Assembly (NCBI GenBank): GCA_910578475.1
Contig: CAJTRK010000046.1
Location: 1 to 20,627 of the forward strand
Direction of reading: 5' to 3'
Length of the DNA: 20,627 nt
DNA from: an uncultured Lachnospiraceae bacterium
Lineage (GTDB): Bacteria; Bacillota; Clostridia; Lachnospirales; Lachnospiraceae
The notes beneath the pieces were generated by a model. The model saw only the letters and a program-made list of their open reading frames with translations. It made no database searches and had not been told where the DNA came from. Each line of letters opens with the position of its first letter. The first letter of the stretch is position 1. Of the stretch, positions 13,717-20,627 are shown piece by piece. The position numbers and the translations under genes are program-made.

Positions 13717-14117
13717 CGGGCATTGGAAGGGGACTTCCTGCCCGGCGGTGCCGGCAGCGTGCTGTCAGGTATATCATAAATATTTCACCAAACTTAACAG
13801 ATGGTTAAGAAGAAAAAATGGAAAAGACTTGTCAAGTCTGCGGTTCGAATCCGCGCTGAACAAATGTTTCTATCCTGTCTTCGGCACATTCCGCGTCTAT
13901 ATGGCGAAGAATGAAGTGCAGGGCGGACTGTCCGCAGTACGTTCTGCCGGCAAGTCAGTCCGCTGCCTGAAGGTTTGGGATACCGCCGTTCGGAAAATGG
14001 GAACAACAGGCCGTTGACGCGACTGACCGGAAATAGTGGGACAGGAAGCGCAAGGCTCTGCCCTTCCCATGAACCGTCTGCTGAACGAAGCTTCCGCATC
14101 GGTCTGATGAAGACAGG
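13717..14117 (+). ncRNA. Structured RNA with tRNA-like domain between rtcB and SPFH gene
   Basis: A 5' hairpin (13717-13744: CGGGCA and GGAAG stems) precedes a tRNA-like domain at 13776-13873. That domain has a D-type arm CTTAAC-AGATG-GTTAAG (13793-13809), a hairpin AGACTT-GTC-AAGTCT (13825-13839) like a long variable arm, and a T-arm with stem 13839-13843/13851-13855 and canonical loop TTCGAAT. An A/T-rich closing helix pairs 13776-13785 with 13862-13873. There is no anticodon arm, only an A-rich linker (13810-13824). A further domain follows, which CCTGTCTTC (13874-13882) and GAAGACAGG (14109-14117) could close; inside it GCGGACTG (13923-13930) can pair with CAGTCCGC (13956-13963). Comparative genomics has predicted a tRNA-like RNA partner for SPFH proteins in RNA-repair loci, and this fits that prediction. 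RNA ends are inferred. Confidence 0.65.
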
Positions 14118-14165
14118 GCAGGAACATTGACAAAGGGTTGGCCGGGTTGAAAATGAAAGAAAGGT

Positions 14166-15287
14166 ATGGAAACGGATATGAGATATATTATAAAGAACAA
14201 TCAGGTGGGATTTGTCTTAAAGAACGGTATTTTTCAGAAAATTGTCATGGCGGGAATCTGGCATTTTTCGAAAATACTTGGATATCAGGTGGAAATTGAG
14301 GAAATGACTGGAGAGCTGAATTATATGGATGTGCCATATCAGGTGCTTGCGAAAGACCCGATGTTTTTAAAGGCAACCGTACATATGGAAATACCGGACG
14401 GCTCGATGGGATTTATTTACAGGAACGGGAATCTGACGGCTTTTGCGAACCGGAAGGAATATACATTCTGGAACGTATTTGATAAGTATGAAATTCGGAT
14501 AGTTTCTATGGCGGAAACGGAAATGGGGGCGGAAGTAACAAGACAAATGCTTTCCCTCGTTCCGGCGAAATATTATACATGCGTGCAGGTAGGGGAAGGG
14601 GAAATCGGTCTTGTATATTACGATAATGTAATGCAGAGGCAGCTTTCCAAAGGTGTATATCGTTTCTGGAATTATACGCACAATGTTACTTATACGGTCC
14701 TCGATATGAGGCAGAAGGAACTGGATATTGTCGGACAGGAGATTTTAACAAAGGACAAAATCGGTATTCGGATGAATGTTGCCTGCATGTACAAAATCAA
14801 AGATGCGGTGGAATTTACCGCAACGATATCGGATTTGAAAGGGCAGCTCTATTCGGCGGCGCAGCTTGTTGTCCGGGCGATTGTCGGCAATTACAGGCTG
14901 GATGAGATTTTGGAAGCGAAGGAACAGATTTCCGGGGAAATTTATGCGGCGTTAAAAGAGCGGGAAGCGATGTTCTGTGTAACCTTTCTGACCGCAGGCA
15001 TCAAGGATATCATCCTGCCCGGAGAAATCAGGGAAATTATGAATTCGGTGCTCGTGGCGGAAAAGGCCGCACAGGCTAATGTAATTGCCAGAAGAGAAGA
15101 GGTTGCGTCTACCCGGTCATTGCTTAACACGGCAAAACTGATGGATGAAAACCGGACGCTTTATAAGCTCAAGGAACTCGAATATCTGGAGAAAATCTGC
15201 GAAAAGGTCGGCGACATCTCCGTAAACGGCAGCGCCGGCATCCTGGAACAGTTGGGGAAAATAACGGGGACGGGACAGGCGGTATGA
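14166..15287 (+). CDS. SPFH/Band-7 (slipin-like) protein of the RNA-repair locus
   Basis: This 373-residue protein has an SPFH core (about 140-300, including VLDMRQKELDIVGQEILTKDKIGI and the helix-rich RAIVGNYRLDEIL). A helical tail follows (300-350) with the AQANVIARREEVASTRSLL pattern of slipins. The N-terminal part has no clear membrane helix; instead three similar segments (13-47, 80-115, 146-181) share a G-[FL]-[VI]-x-x-[ND] opening and an aromatic WxF/FWN centre. The start may be ATG 14166 (AAAGG only one base upstream) or ATG 14178, which gives the more usual MRYIIKNNQVGF opening. SPFH proteins oligomerise into ring or cage scaffolds, and next to RtcB this one is likely to scaffold RNA repair with the tRNA-like RNA. 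That link is inferred from gene context. Confidence 0.85.
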   Translation: METDMRYIIKNNQVGFVLKNGIFQKIVMAGIWHFSKILGYQVEIEEMTGELNYMDVPYQVLAKDPMFLKATVHMEIPDGSMGFIYRNGNLTAFANRKEYTFWNVFDKYEIRIVSMAETEMGAEVTRQMLSLVPAKYYTCVQVGEGEIGLVYYDNVMQRQLSKGVYRFWNYTHNVTYTVLDMRQKELDIVGQEILTKDKIGIRMNVACMYKIKDAVEFTATISDLKGQLYSAAQLVVRAIVGNYRLDEILEAKEQISGEIYAALKEREAMFCVTFLTAGIKDIILPGEIREIMNSVLVAEKAAQANVIARREEVASTRSLLNTAKLMDENRTLYKLKELEYLEKICEKVGDISVNGSAGILEQLGKITGTGQAV

Positions 15288-15291
15288 CAGG

Positions 15292-16212
15292 ATGAAAAGT
15301 CCATCTTGACAAGTTTGCGAGTTCTTTGTTCGGAAATTTTATTTTGAAGCTTGCCCTTTCTATGTATGTTTTGGAGGCGACTGGCTCGGCTGCAGTTTTT
15401 GCAGGCATATTATCCGTGGCAATGGTTCCGACGATAATCCTGTCGCCTTTAGGCGGTATTCTTGCCGACAGGGCCGATAAAAGGAAGGTTATGGTCGCAT
15501 TGGATGCGCTGTCGGGAATTTTTGTCCTGTGTGCCGTACTTTTTCTGTCCGCGCCGATATCCACACAAAAGGCGTTGGGCGTCATAGGCGTCCTGCTTGT
15601 GCTTTTGTCGATTCTGGGAGCGTTTGAAACGCCGACCGTACAGGCCTGCATTCCGTCGATGCTGGAGGGCAGTCAGATTATCCGGGGAAATGCCGTCGTG
15701 AATCAGATTGCTTCGTTTTCATATTTAACCGCGCCGGTGCTCGGCGGCGTATTGTATGCGGCATTTGGCTTAAAGCCGGTGATGTATGCGAGCGTCGCCT
15801 GCTTTGGCATAACGGCGTTGTTTGAGTGCTTTATCCGGTTGGATTCGCAGCGTATCGAAAGCGAAGAGGGTGTTTTTGAGATAATCCGGCGGGAATCGGT
15901 TTTCTGCTTCCAATCGGCAATGGATTGCGGTATGCTGTTAATTTGTTTTCCTTCTGCGCAATGCAGATTGCCATCAGTGTATTTTCCATTTTTGCGGTGT
16001 CTCTGATTCAGCAGCGGACGCCGAGCCATCTTGTCGGAAAAATCATGGCTTATACGTCGGCAGTTACGTTATGCGCGCAGCCGATGGGACAGATGGTCTA
16101 TGGCTTTTTATTTGACCGGTTTGCCGATGTCGTTTATCTCGTCTTCATTCCGACAGGGATAATCGCGGGTCTGGTCGGGTTGCTGTCAAAAAGGGTCTTT
16201 GATGAGTTGTAA
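15292..16212 (+). pseudogene. MFS transporter remnant
   Basis: An N-terminal half (LFGNFILKLALSMYVLEATG, then the MFS loop GGILADRADKRKVMVALDAL) is read in one frame from about 15296. The likely start at 15292 lies in a different frame. Near 15890 the frame is lost again, and the last quarter (GFLLPIGNGLRYAVNLF to KRVFDEL) continues in another frame to 16212. The roughly 300 residues recovered against about 400 for the family show an internal deletion as well as two frameshifts. The intact protein would be a drug or macrolide-type efflux transporter. The gene begins 5 bp after the SPFH stop. Confidence 0.7.
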
Positions 16213-16315
16213 AAAGGATATGTCAGCCTGCGTTGTCAAATTTCCAACACTGGTTGGTGGCTGTTTACGGTGAAAAGCGATATACTCATACCATCAATTT
16301 CAAGGAGGCGCGGTC

Positions 16316-16687
16316 ATGAAGTTTAATGAAAAACTTGTATCTATCAGGAAAAAACAGGGGTTATCTCAGGAAGAGTTGGGAATGGAACTACAGGTATCGC
16401 GGCAGACCATTTCCAAATGGGAAACGGGTCAGTCTTATCCGGATTTTCAAAGTCTGGTCATGCTGAGTGATTATTTTGGGATGTCATTGGATGAACTGGT
16501 AAAGGACATCGATGTGCAGGATATCAGAGATAAAAATCTGACAGATGAGAAAGTCGCTTCTATTTTCTCCGATGTTCAGAAGATGAAAGATATTCTGGAA
16601 AAAGGGTGGAGGATAATTGGCTATGTGGGATGGGGCATTCTTATATATGTTGCCGTATGCTTTGTGGTAAAGCTGCTTTTTTTCTGA
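16316..16687 (+). CDS. Xre-family regulator with C-terminal membrane helix
   Basis: This 123-residue protein starts at ATG 16316, behind AAGGAGG. The helix-turn-helix is at residues 6-60 (LVSIRKKQGLSQEELG, VSRQTISKWETGQSYPD). A short linker leads to one hydrophobic helix (about 100-121, IIGYVGWGILIYVAVCFVVKLLFF). Such membrane-tethered Xre proteins are common in clostridia and often control neighbouring transport genes. Here the upstream transporter is dead and the downstream gene converges, so the target is unclear. Confidence 0.85.
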   Translation: MKFNEKLVSIRKKQGLSQEELGMELQVSRQTISKWETGQSYPDFQSLVMLSDYFGMSLDELVKDIDVQDIRDKNLTDEKVASIFSDVQKMKDILEKGWRIIGYVGWGILIYVAVCFVVKLLFF

Positions 16688-16726
16688 AGCGGCGGGCAGG
16701 GGCGCTGATTCCTGCAAAGAAAAATG

Positions 16727-16799
16727 CAGGCTGTTCAGAGGTATTCCTCAAAACAGCCTGTAAATTCTTGGAACACAGGCTGCTGAGCCTGCGTTTTTT
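16727..16799. terminator. Double hairpin terminator between convergent genes
   Basis: CAGGCTGTT (16727-16735) pairs with AACAGCCTG (16752-16760). A second hairpin CAGGCT-GCTG-AGCCTG (16776-16791) is followed by CG and six Ts on the plus strand. Together they separate the Xre gene from the convergent ATPase gene, whose stop codon overlaps the end of the region. Confidence 0.75.
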
Positions 16800-18681
16800 A
16801 CAGATTATGAACCCGCAAAGCCCGAATCGCGTTCAGGACCGCGATGACCATAACGCCCACATCGGCAAAAATGGCGAACCACATATTGGCGATGCCGAGT
16901 GCGCCGAGCCCGAGGCAGGCAAATTTAATCACGAGTGCAAATACAATGTTCTGGTAGACGATAGACAGACATTTTCTGGAAATTTTAATGCCTTTGGCAA
17001 TTTTCATCGGGTCGTCGTCCATCAGGACGACATCGGCGGCTTCAATTGCTGCATCGGAGCCCATCGCCCCCATTGCGATACCGATATCCGCGCGGGAGAG
17101 AACGGGAGCATCGTTGATACCGTCGCCGACAAAAGCAAGTTTGGAACTTGCCGGCTTTGTTTTTAGCAGTTTTTCCACTTCCGTCACTTTATCGGCCGGC
17201 AGCAGTTCGCTGTGAACTTCATCCACGCTCAGTTCGGCGGCGACTTTCTCCGCAACGCGTTTTGAATCTCCGGTCAGCATGACGGTTTTTTCGACGCCCG
17301 CTTTTTTCAGCGCGGCAATTGCTTCTTTCGCGTTGGGCTTTTCGATGTCGGAAATTACGATATGCCCGGCGTAAGCGTCATCGACGGCGACATGAATAAT
17401 GGTTCCGATGCTGTGGCATTCTTCGCAGGAGATGCCGAGCTGTTTCATCAATTTCAGATTCCCTGCGGCCACCGTGTGTCCGTCTACTCTGGCGGTGAGT
17501 CCGTGACCGCTGATTTCCTCGATATCCGATACGCGGCTCCGGTCAATTTCCTTTCCGTAAGCTCTCTGTAAGCTTTTGCTAATAGGATGGGAGGAAGCGC
17601 ATTCCGCCAACGCGGCGTATTCCAGAAGTTCTGATTCTTCCATCGTATTGTGATGTATGCCGTTTACTTCGAAAACACCCTGGGTCAGAGTGCCGGTTTT
17701 ATCGAAGACGACCATTCTGGTCTTTGAGAGGGTTTCCATGTAATTGGAGCCTTTTATCAAAATGCCTTCTTTACTCGCGCCGCCGATTCCCGCGAAGAAA
17801 CTCAGCGGAATGCTGATGACGAGCGCGCAGGGGCAGCTGATAACAAGGAAAATTAAAGCGCGGTAGAGCCAGTTGGCCCATCCGGCGTCAGCGCCCGTGA
17901 TGAGGTTGAACAGGGGCGGCGCTATGGCAAGCAGCAGGGCGGCTGCACAGACGGCGGGGGTATAGACTCTCGCAAATTTGGAGATGAAATTCTCCGATTT
18001 AGATTTTCTGGAACCGGATTCTTCCACAAGCTGCAAAATTTTGGAAACGGTCGATTCGCCAAACTCTTTGGTCGTTTGTATTTTCAAAACACCGGTCAGA
18101 TTGATACATCCACTGATTACAGCATCTTTGGCCGACACTTCACGAGGCAGGCTTTCTCCTGTCAGCGCGCTTGTATTGAGAGAGGAGGTTCCTTCCATAA
18201 TCACGCCGTCAATGGGAATTTTTTCACCGGGCTGCACGATAATCATGCTGCCGATGGAGACTTCATCCGGTTCCACCTGTTCCAGAATGCCGTTACGTTC
18301 GATATTTGCGTAATCCGGACGAATATCCATCAGCGCGCTGATATTTTTGCGGCTTTTTCCGACCGCATAGCTTTGGAAAAGCTCGCCAATCTGATAAAAG
18401 AGCATAACGGCAATGGCTTCGTTGTAGTCGCCGCTTTTTTCATAAACGGCAAGCGCGATTGCGCCGATAGTCGCGATGGCCATCAGAAAATTTTCATCGA
18501 ACATCCGGCCGTTTAAAATACCTCTTCCTGCTTTCATTAAAATATCATATCCGATTATCAGATAGGCGGTCAGATAAAGCAGCATCCGAAGCCAGCCGCC
18601 CACCGGTATGAAATTCAGGACAACCAGCATGAGTGCGGCAATGATGATGCGGACGAGCATCTTTTTCTGCTTCTTTTTCAT
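16798..18681 (-). CDS. Heavy-metal P-type ATPase (CadA/ZntA type)
   Basis: This 627-residue P1B ATPase exports Zn2+, Cd2+ or Pb2+ from the cytoplasm. The actuator TGES lies at about 174-177, the metal-site motif CPC at 283-285, the phosphorylated Asp327 in DKTGTLT, the SSHP motif of the nucleotide-binding domain after it, and GDGINDAP at 519-526. All catalytic residues are intact. No N-terminal metal-binding domain is fused; instead a separate HMA protein is encoded just upstream (44 bp gap). AAGGAGGG precedes the ATG. The adjacent divergent ArsR regulator and the CPC motif without histidine-rich tails favour Zn/Cd/Pb over copper. Confidence 0.93.
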   Translation of the reverse strand: MKKKQKKMLVRIIIAALMLVVLNFIPVGGWLRMLLYLTAYLIIGYDILMKAGRGILNGRMFDENFLMAIATIGAIALAVYEKSGDYNEAIAVMLFYQIGELFQSYAVGKSRKNISALMDIRPDYANIERNGILEQVEPDEVSIGSMIIVQPGEKIPIDGVIMEGTSSLNTSALTGESLPREVSAKDAVISGCINLTGVLKIQTTKEFGESTVSKILQLVEESGSRKSKSENFISKFARVYTPAVCAAALLLAIAPPLFNLITGADAGWANWLYRALIFLVISCPCALVISIPLSFFAGIGGASKEGILIKGSNYMETLSKTRMVVFDKTGTLTQGVFEVNGIHHNTMEESELLEYAALAECASSHPISKSLQRAYGKEIDRSRVSDIEEISGHGLTARVDGHTVAAGNLKLMKQLGISCEECHSIGTIIHVAVDDAYAGHIVISDIEKPNAKEAIAALKKAGVEKTVMLTGDSKRVAEKVAAELSVDEVHSELLPADKVTEVEKLLKTKPASSKLAFVGDGINDAPVLSRADIGIAMGAMGSDAAIEAADVVLMDDDPMKIAKGIKISRKCLSIVYQNIVFALVIKFACLGLGALGIANMWFAIFADVGVMVIAVLNAIRALRVHNL

Positions 18682-18725
18682 AAAGAGTCCCTCCTTGTCG
18701 TTTTATTAATTTCGGACAAAATTGC

Positions 18726-18944
18726 TTAAAATTCAATTTCGCAGTCCGGCTCTACTTTTCGGCATGCTTTCAGGACTGCCTTCATGACTTGTTTCGGTTC
18801 CTGCCCTTCTTCAAATTCAACTATCATTTTCAGTGCCATAAAATTGACGGTTGCAGAAGCGACGCCGGGTGTCTTGCGGGCAGCTTCCTCCATTAAATTA
18901 GCGCAGTTAGCACAATCAACTTCGATATTGTAGGTTTTTTTCAT
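18726..18944 (-). CDS. Free-standing HMA metal-binding protein
   Basis: This 72-residue HMA-fold protein has the metal-binding pair Cys11 and Cys14 in VDCANCAN and the expected beta-alpha-beta pattern (ASATVNFMALKMIVEF). It starts behind AAAGGAG. It is the first gene of the minus-strand unit and is followed by the ATPase, so it probably replaces the N-terminal metal-binding domain that the ATPase lacks and passes metal to it in the cytoplasm. An acidic residue before the CxNC-like motif fits Zn/Cd/Pb rather than Cu. Confidence 0.9.
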   Translation of the reverse strand: MKKTYNIEVDCANCANLMEEAARKTPGVASATVNFMALKMIVEFEEGQEPKQVMKAVLKACRKVEPDCEIEF

Positions 18945-18970
18945 GATAAATTCTCCTTTTCAAATTTTAT

Positions 18971-18992
18971 CAATTAAGCACTTGTTTAATTG
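18971..18992. promoter_or_regulatory. Probable ArsR operator of the metal-resistance genes
   Basis: CAATTAA (18971-18977) and TTAATTG (18986-18992) form an AT-rich inverted repeat typical of ArsR/SmtB operators. On the minus strand it falls in the -35/-10 region (TTCAAT, 17 bases, GATAAA) of the HMA-ATPase genes, so binding would block their promoter until metal releases the repressor. Confidence 0.6.
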
Positions 18993-19149
18993 AACTAATT
19001 GCAGTATACTGAACGACAGAAGAAAAGTCAACCGACGAAAGACAGTCTTTACCGAAAAGGAGAAAAGACTTTCTAAAAAGGAGAAAAGACTCCCTGAAAA
19101 AGGAAAGGCTGAAACTGCAGCGTTTTTGTTGAGAGAATGGAGGTTTGTT

Positions 19150-19527
19150 ATGTCGAAAGTATCATTGCCGCATTATCACGGTGAGAACGGTCGGGAAGAA
19201 TGCCTGAAAGAACAGTTGGATAAACCGGAGAATTTTCAGGCAGTTGCCGATATTTTCAAGTTGCTTGACGATACGAGCCGGGTGCGTATTTTCTGGCTGT
19301 TATGCCATTGTGAGGAATGTGTCATCAATATTTCCGCGTTGGTGGAAATGACGAGTCCGGCCGTTTCTCATCACTTACGACAGTTAAAAGCGGGCGGATT
19401 AATTGTCGGACGCAGAGAAGGAAAAGAAGTTTATTACAGGGCATCGGATACGGAGCAGAGCAGACTGCTGCATCAGGCCATCGAAAATATCATGGAAATA
19501 TCCTGTCCGGAGCGAAAGGAGCGGTGA
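19150..19527 (+). CDS. ArsR/SmtB-family metal-sensing repressor
   Basis: This 125-residue protein starts at ATG 19150, seven bases after GGAGG (the ATG-like codon upstream has no site). It has a winged helix with recognition helix SPAVSHHLRQLK (70-81) and wing GRREGKEVYYRA. Candidate metal ligands are Cys52, Cys54 and Cys57 in CHCEEC, plus His8 and His10 near the N-terminus, similar to the Cd/Pb/Zn site of CadC-like sensors. It is transcribed divergently from the HMA-ATPase genes and should repress them without metal. An AraC-type gene follows immediately. Confidence 0.9.
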   Translation: MSKVSLPHYHGENGREECLKEQLDKPENFQAVADIFKLLDDTSRVRIFWLLCHCEECVINISALVEMTSPAVSHHLRQLKAGGLIVGRREGKEVYYRASDTEQSRLLHQAIENIMEISCPERKER

Positions 19528-19529
19528 TT

Positions 19530-20444
19530 TTGCAGGAGGGCAAAGAACGGATAGAAAATGAAATTGTTGTGTTTCCCGGTATAACGCTTTCTTTTCAGAA
19601 TGATATGACGGAATCTGCTTTGTGCGGCCAGAAGGCGGAAAAAGATTGTCTTGAAATTAATTACTGTCGAAAAGGGCATATCGGATGGACGACGACGGAT
19701 GGCAGGATTGTTCATCTGGGGCCGGGAGACTTCTGTGTTCGTACCAAAGGCTTATGCGCCGGTTCCGGGAGAACGATTCCGAATGGCCAATATGAGGGAC
19801 TGGCGGTCTGTATCGATTTGAAGCGGTTTGAGCAGTCGCCGCCGGAATTACTTAAAGAAACCGGAATTACCGGACGAATGCTGACGGAAAAGTTTTGTTG
19901 TCGGAGTGATTTGGGCAGCGAGGGATTTGGCGAAGCGCATTATGCGGTCTTTTTTGGAAATGAAAAGACAAAGGCTATCTTTGAGGGATTTTATAATAAG
20001 AAGGAAGTATTTCAAAAGCCCTATTTCCGGGTGAAAACACTGGAACTGCTGCTTTTTCTGGGGGAGACGGACAGCGGTCAGGGAAAAGAAGCGGGGAAAT
20101 ACCGGCCTGAGCAGGTGGAGACGGTCAGAGAAATGCACGAGTATCTTATGCGCCATATGGAAAAGCGGATTACCATCGAGGAACTGGCCCAGAAATATCT
20201 GATAAATCCGACTACGCTGAAAGCCGTATTCAAGGAAGTATACGGAGAGTCTCTTGCTTTACACATGAAAGAACATCGTATGGAAAAAGCGGCGCGTCTG
20301 CTCAGTGAGACGAACGACAGCATCGCCCGGATTGCGGAAGCGGTCGGATACGGGAGTCAGAGCCGGTTCTCGACGGCCTTTAAAGAGGTCTATCAGATGC
20401 TGCCTCTGGAATATCGGAAGGTGCATGCGGGAAGAGGGCATTGA
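19530..20444 (+). CDS. AraC-family regulator coupled to the ArsR gene
   Basis: This 304-residue protein is inferred to start at TTG 19530, eight bases after AAAGGAG; GTG 19524, overlapping the ArsR stop as GTGA, is the alternative. The N-terminal part is a cupin-like sensor (LEINYCRKGHIGWTT, HLGPGDFCV). The C-terminal 100 residues contain two helix-turn-helices (ITIEELAQKYLINPTTLKAVF and SIARIAEAVGYGSQSRFSTAF). It resembles the PchR-like group. Tight coupling to ArsR implies metal-controlled expression. Its targets are not in the window or are the adjacent metal genes. Confidence 0.85.
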   Translation: MQEGKERIENEIVVFPGITLSFQNDMTESALCGQKAEKDCLEINYCRKGHIGWTTTDGRIVHLGPGDFCVRTKGLCAGSGRTIPNGQYEGLAVCIDLKRFEQSPPELLKETGITGRMLTEKFCCRSDLGSEGFGEAHYAVFFGNEKTKAIFEGFYNKKEVFQKPYFRVKTLELLLFLGETDSGQGKEAGKYRPEQVETVREMHEYLMRHMEKRITIEELAQKYLINPTTLKAVFKEVYGESLALHMKEHRMEKAARLLSETNDSIARIAEAVGYGSQSRFSTAFKEVYQMLPLEYRKVHAGRGH

Positions 20445-20515
20445 GGCGCTTTGGCGGGATTGAAAAAAGGATTGAAAAAATTAAAAAAAGGAATTAAAAA
20501 ACGAAAATTTCCCTC

Positions 20516-20544
20516 TTGCTAAATGCTTTAAAGTATGATATTAT
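20516..20544 (+). promoter_or_regulatory. Promoter of tRNA-Glu
   Basis: TTGCTA (20516-20521), 17 bases, TATTAT (20539-20544), 29 bases before the mature tRNA start. The block from 20504 to 20525 repeats at 7056-7076 in front of the tRNA-Asn fragment. Confidence 0.7.
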
Positions 20545-20573
20545 ATCATTCGTTAGGTTGCTTGTGAGAGCAT

Positions 20574-20627
20574 GGCTCCGTGGTCAAGCGGTTAAGACAT
20601 CGCCCTTTCACGGCGGTAACACGGGTT
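20574..20627 (+). tRNA. tRNA-Glu (TTC), 5' part; runs off the window
   Basis: It starts GGCTCCGTGGTCAAGCGG with a normal D-arm. The anticodon arm (CGCCC, loop TTTCACG region) reads TTC, and the T-arm begins before the window ends. Its acceptor 3' strand is outside. Confidence 0.9.

Noticed and set aside
13776..13873. An ordinary tRNA gene
   Set aside because: The T-arm is canonical, but there is no anticodon arm and no 7-bp acceptor stem with a proper 3' end.
13712..14017. A 101-codon plus-strand frame between rtcB and the SPFH gene
   Set aside because: It has no ribosome site, unusual composition and passes through the T-arm and other perfect stems. The RNA structure explains the sequence better.
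13874..14117. RNase P RNA, tmRNA, SRP RNA or a T-box leader
   Set aside because: None of the signature sequences I know for these RNAs (for example the T-box GGTGG motif or the conserved RNase P cores) is present.

Overview
The window looks like a Gram-positive, low-to-mid GC anaerobe of the Clostridia, probably Lachnospiraceae. The evidence is the strong AGGAGG-type ribosome sites, the clostridial tRNA-Asn and tRNA-Glu sequences, the paired WYL regulators, and the type of integrative element present. The genus cannot be fixed from the sequence.

Region 1 (1-7272) is a decayed integrated element lying between two copies of the 3' part of a tRNA-Asn gene (identical over 55 bp, 1-55 and 7218-7272). 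It carries an AT-rich KAP-type P-loop NTPase, a candidate defence gene, flanked by an 82-bp direct repeat that contains a terminator. It also carries a small accessory protein, a helix-turn-helix replication-type protein with a ten-unit pentapeptide linker, a truncated DUF3991/primase-like gene, a small TnpW-like protein and a large serine recombinase. No relaxase or coupling protein is visible, so the element is probably a mobilizable element that lost its transfer genes.

Region 2 (7273-12150) is chromosomal. It holds a TRIC-type membrane protein and two WYL-domain regulators, all on the minus strand, then a small P-loop kinase and a frameshifted GNAT acetyltransferase. A roughly 210-bp palindromic, MITE-like element with 12-bp flanking direct repeats sits between the TRIC and WYL genes. 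A second long inverted repeat lies between the divergent WYL and kinase genes.

Region 3 (12227-15287) is the most interesting part: an RtcB RNA ligase gene, a 608-bp non-coding but highly structured interval, and an SPFH/Band-7 (slipin-like) gene. The interval contains a tRNA-like fold with a D-type arm, a long extra hairpin, a perfect T-arm (TTCGAAT loop) and a closing helix, but no anticodon arm. It is followed by a further domain that a 9-bp long-range helix could close. This matches a predicted class of RNA-repair loci in which RtcB and SPFH proteins accompany a tRNA-like non-coding RNA. The RNA itself appears little studied.

Region 4 (15292-20444) holds a decayed MFS transporter, an Xre-type regulator with a membrane anchor, and a heavy-metal resistance locus. 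That locus has a CadA/ZntA-type P-type ATPase and a separate HMA metallochaperone on the minus strand, and a divergent ArsR regulator followed at once by an AraC-type regulator. A palindrome in the divergent control region is the likely ArsR operator. The window ends in a tRNA-Glu gene with a clear promoter.
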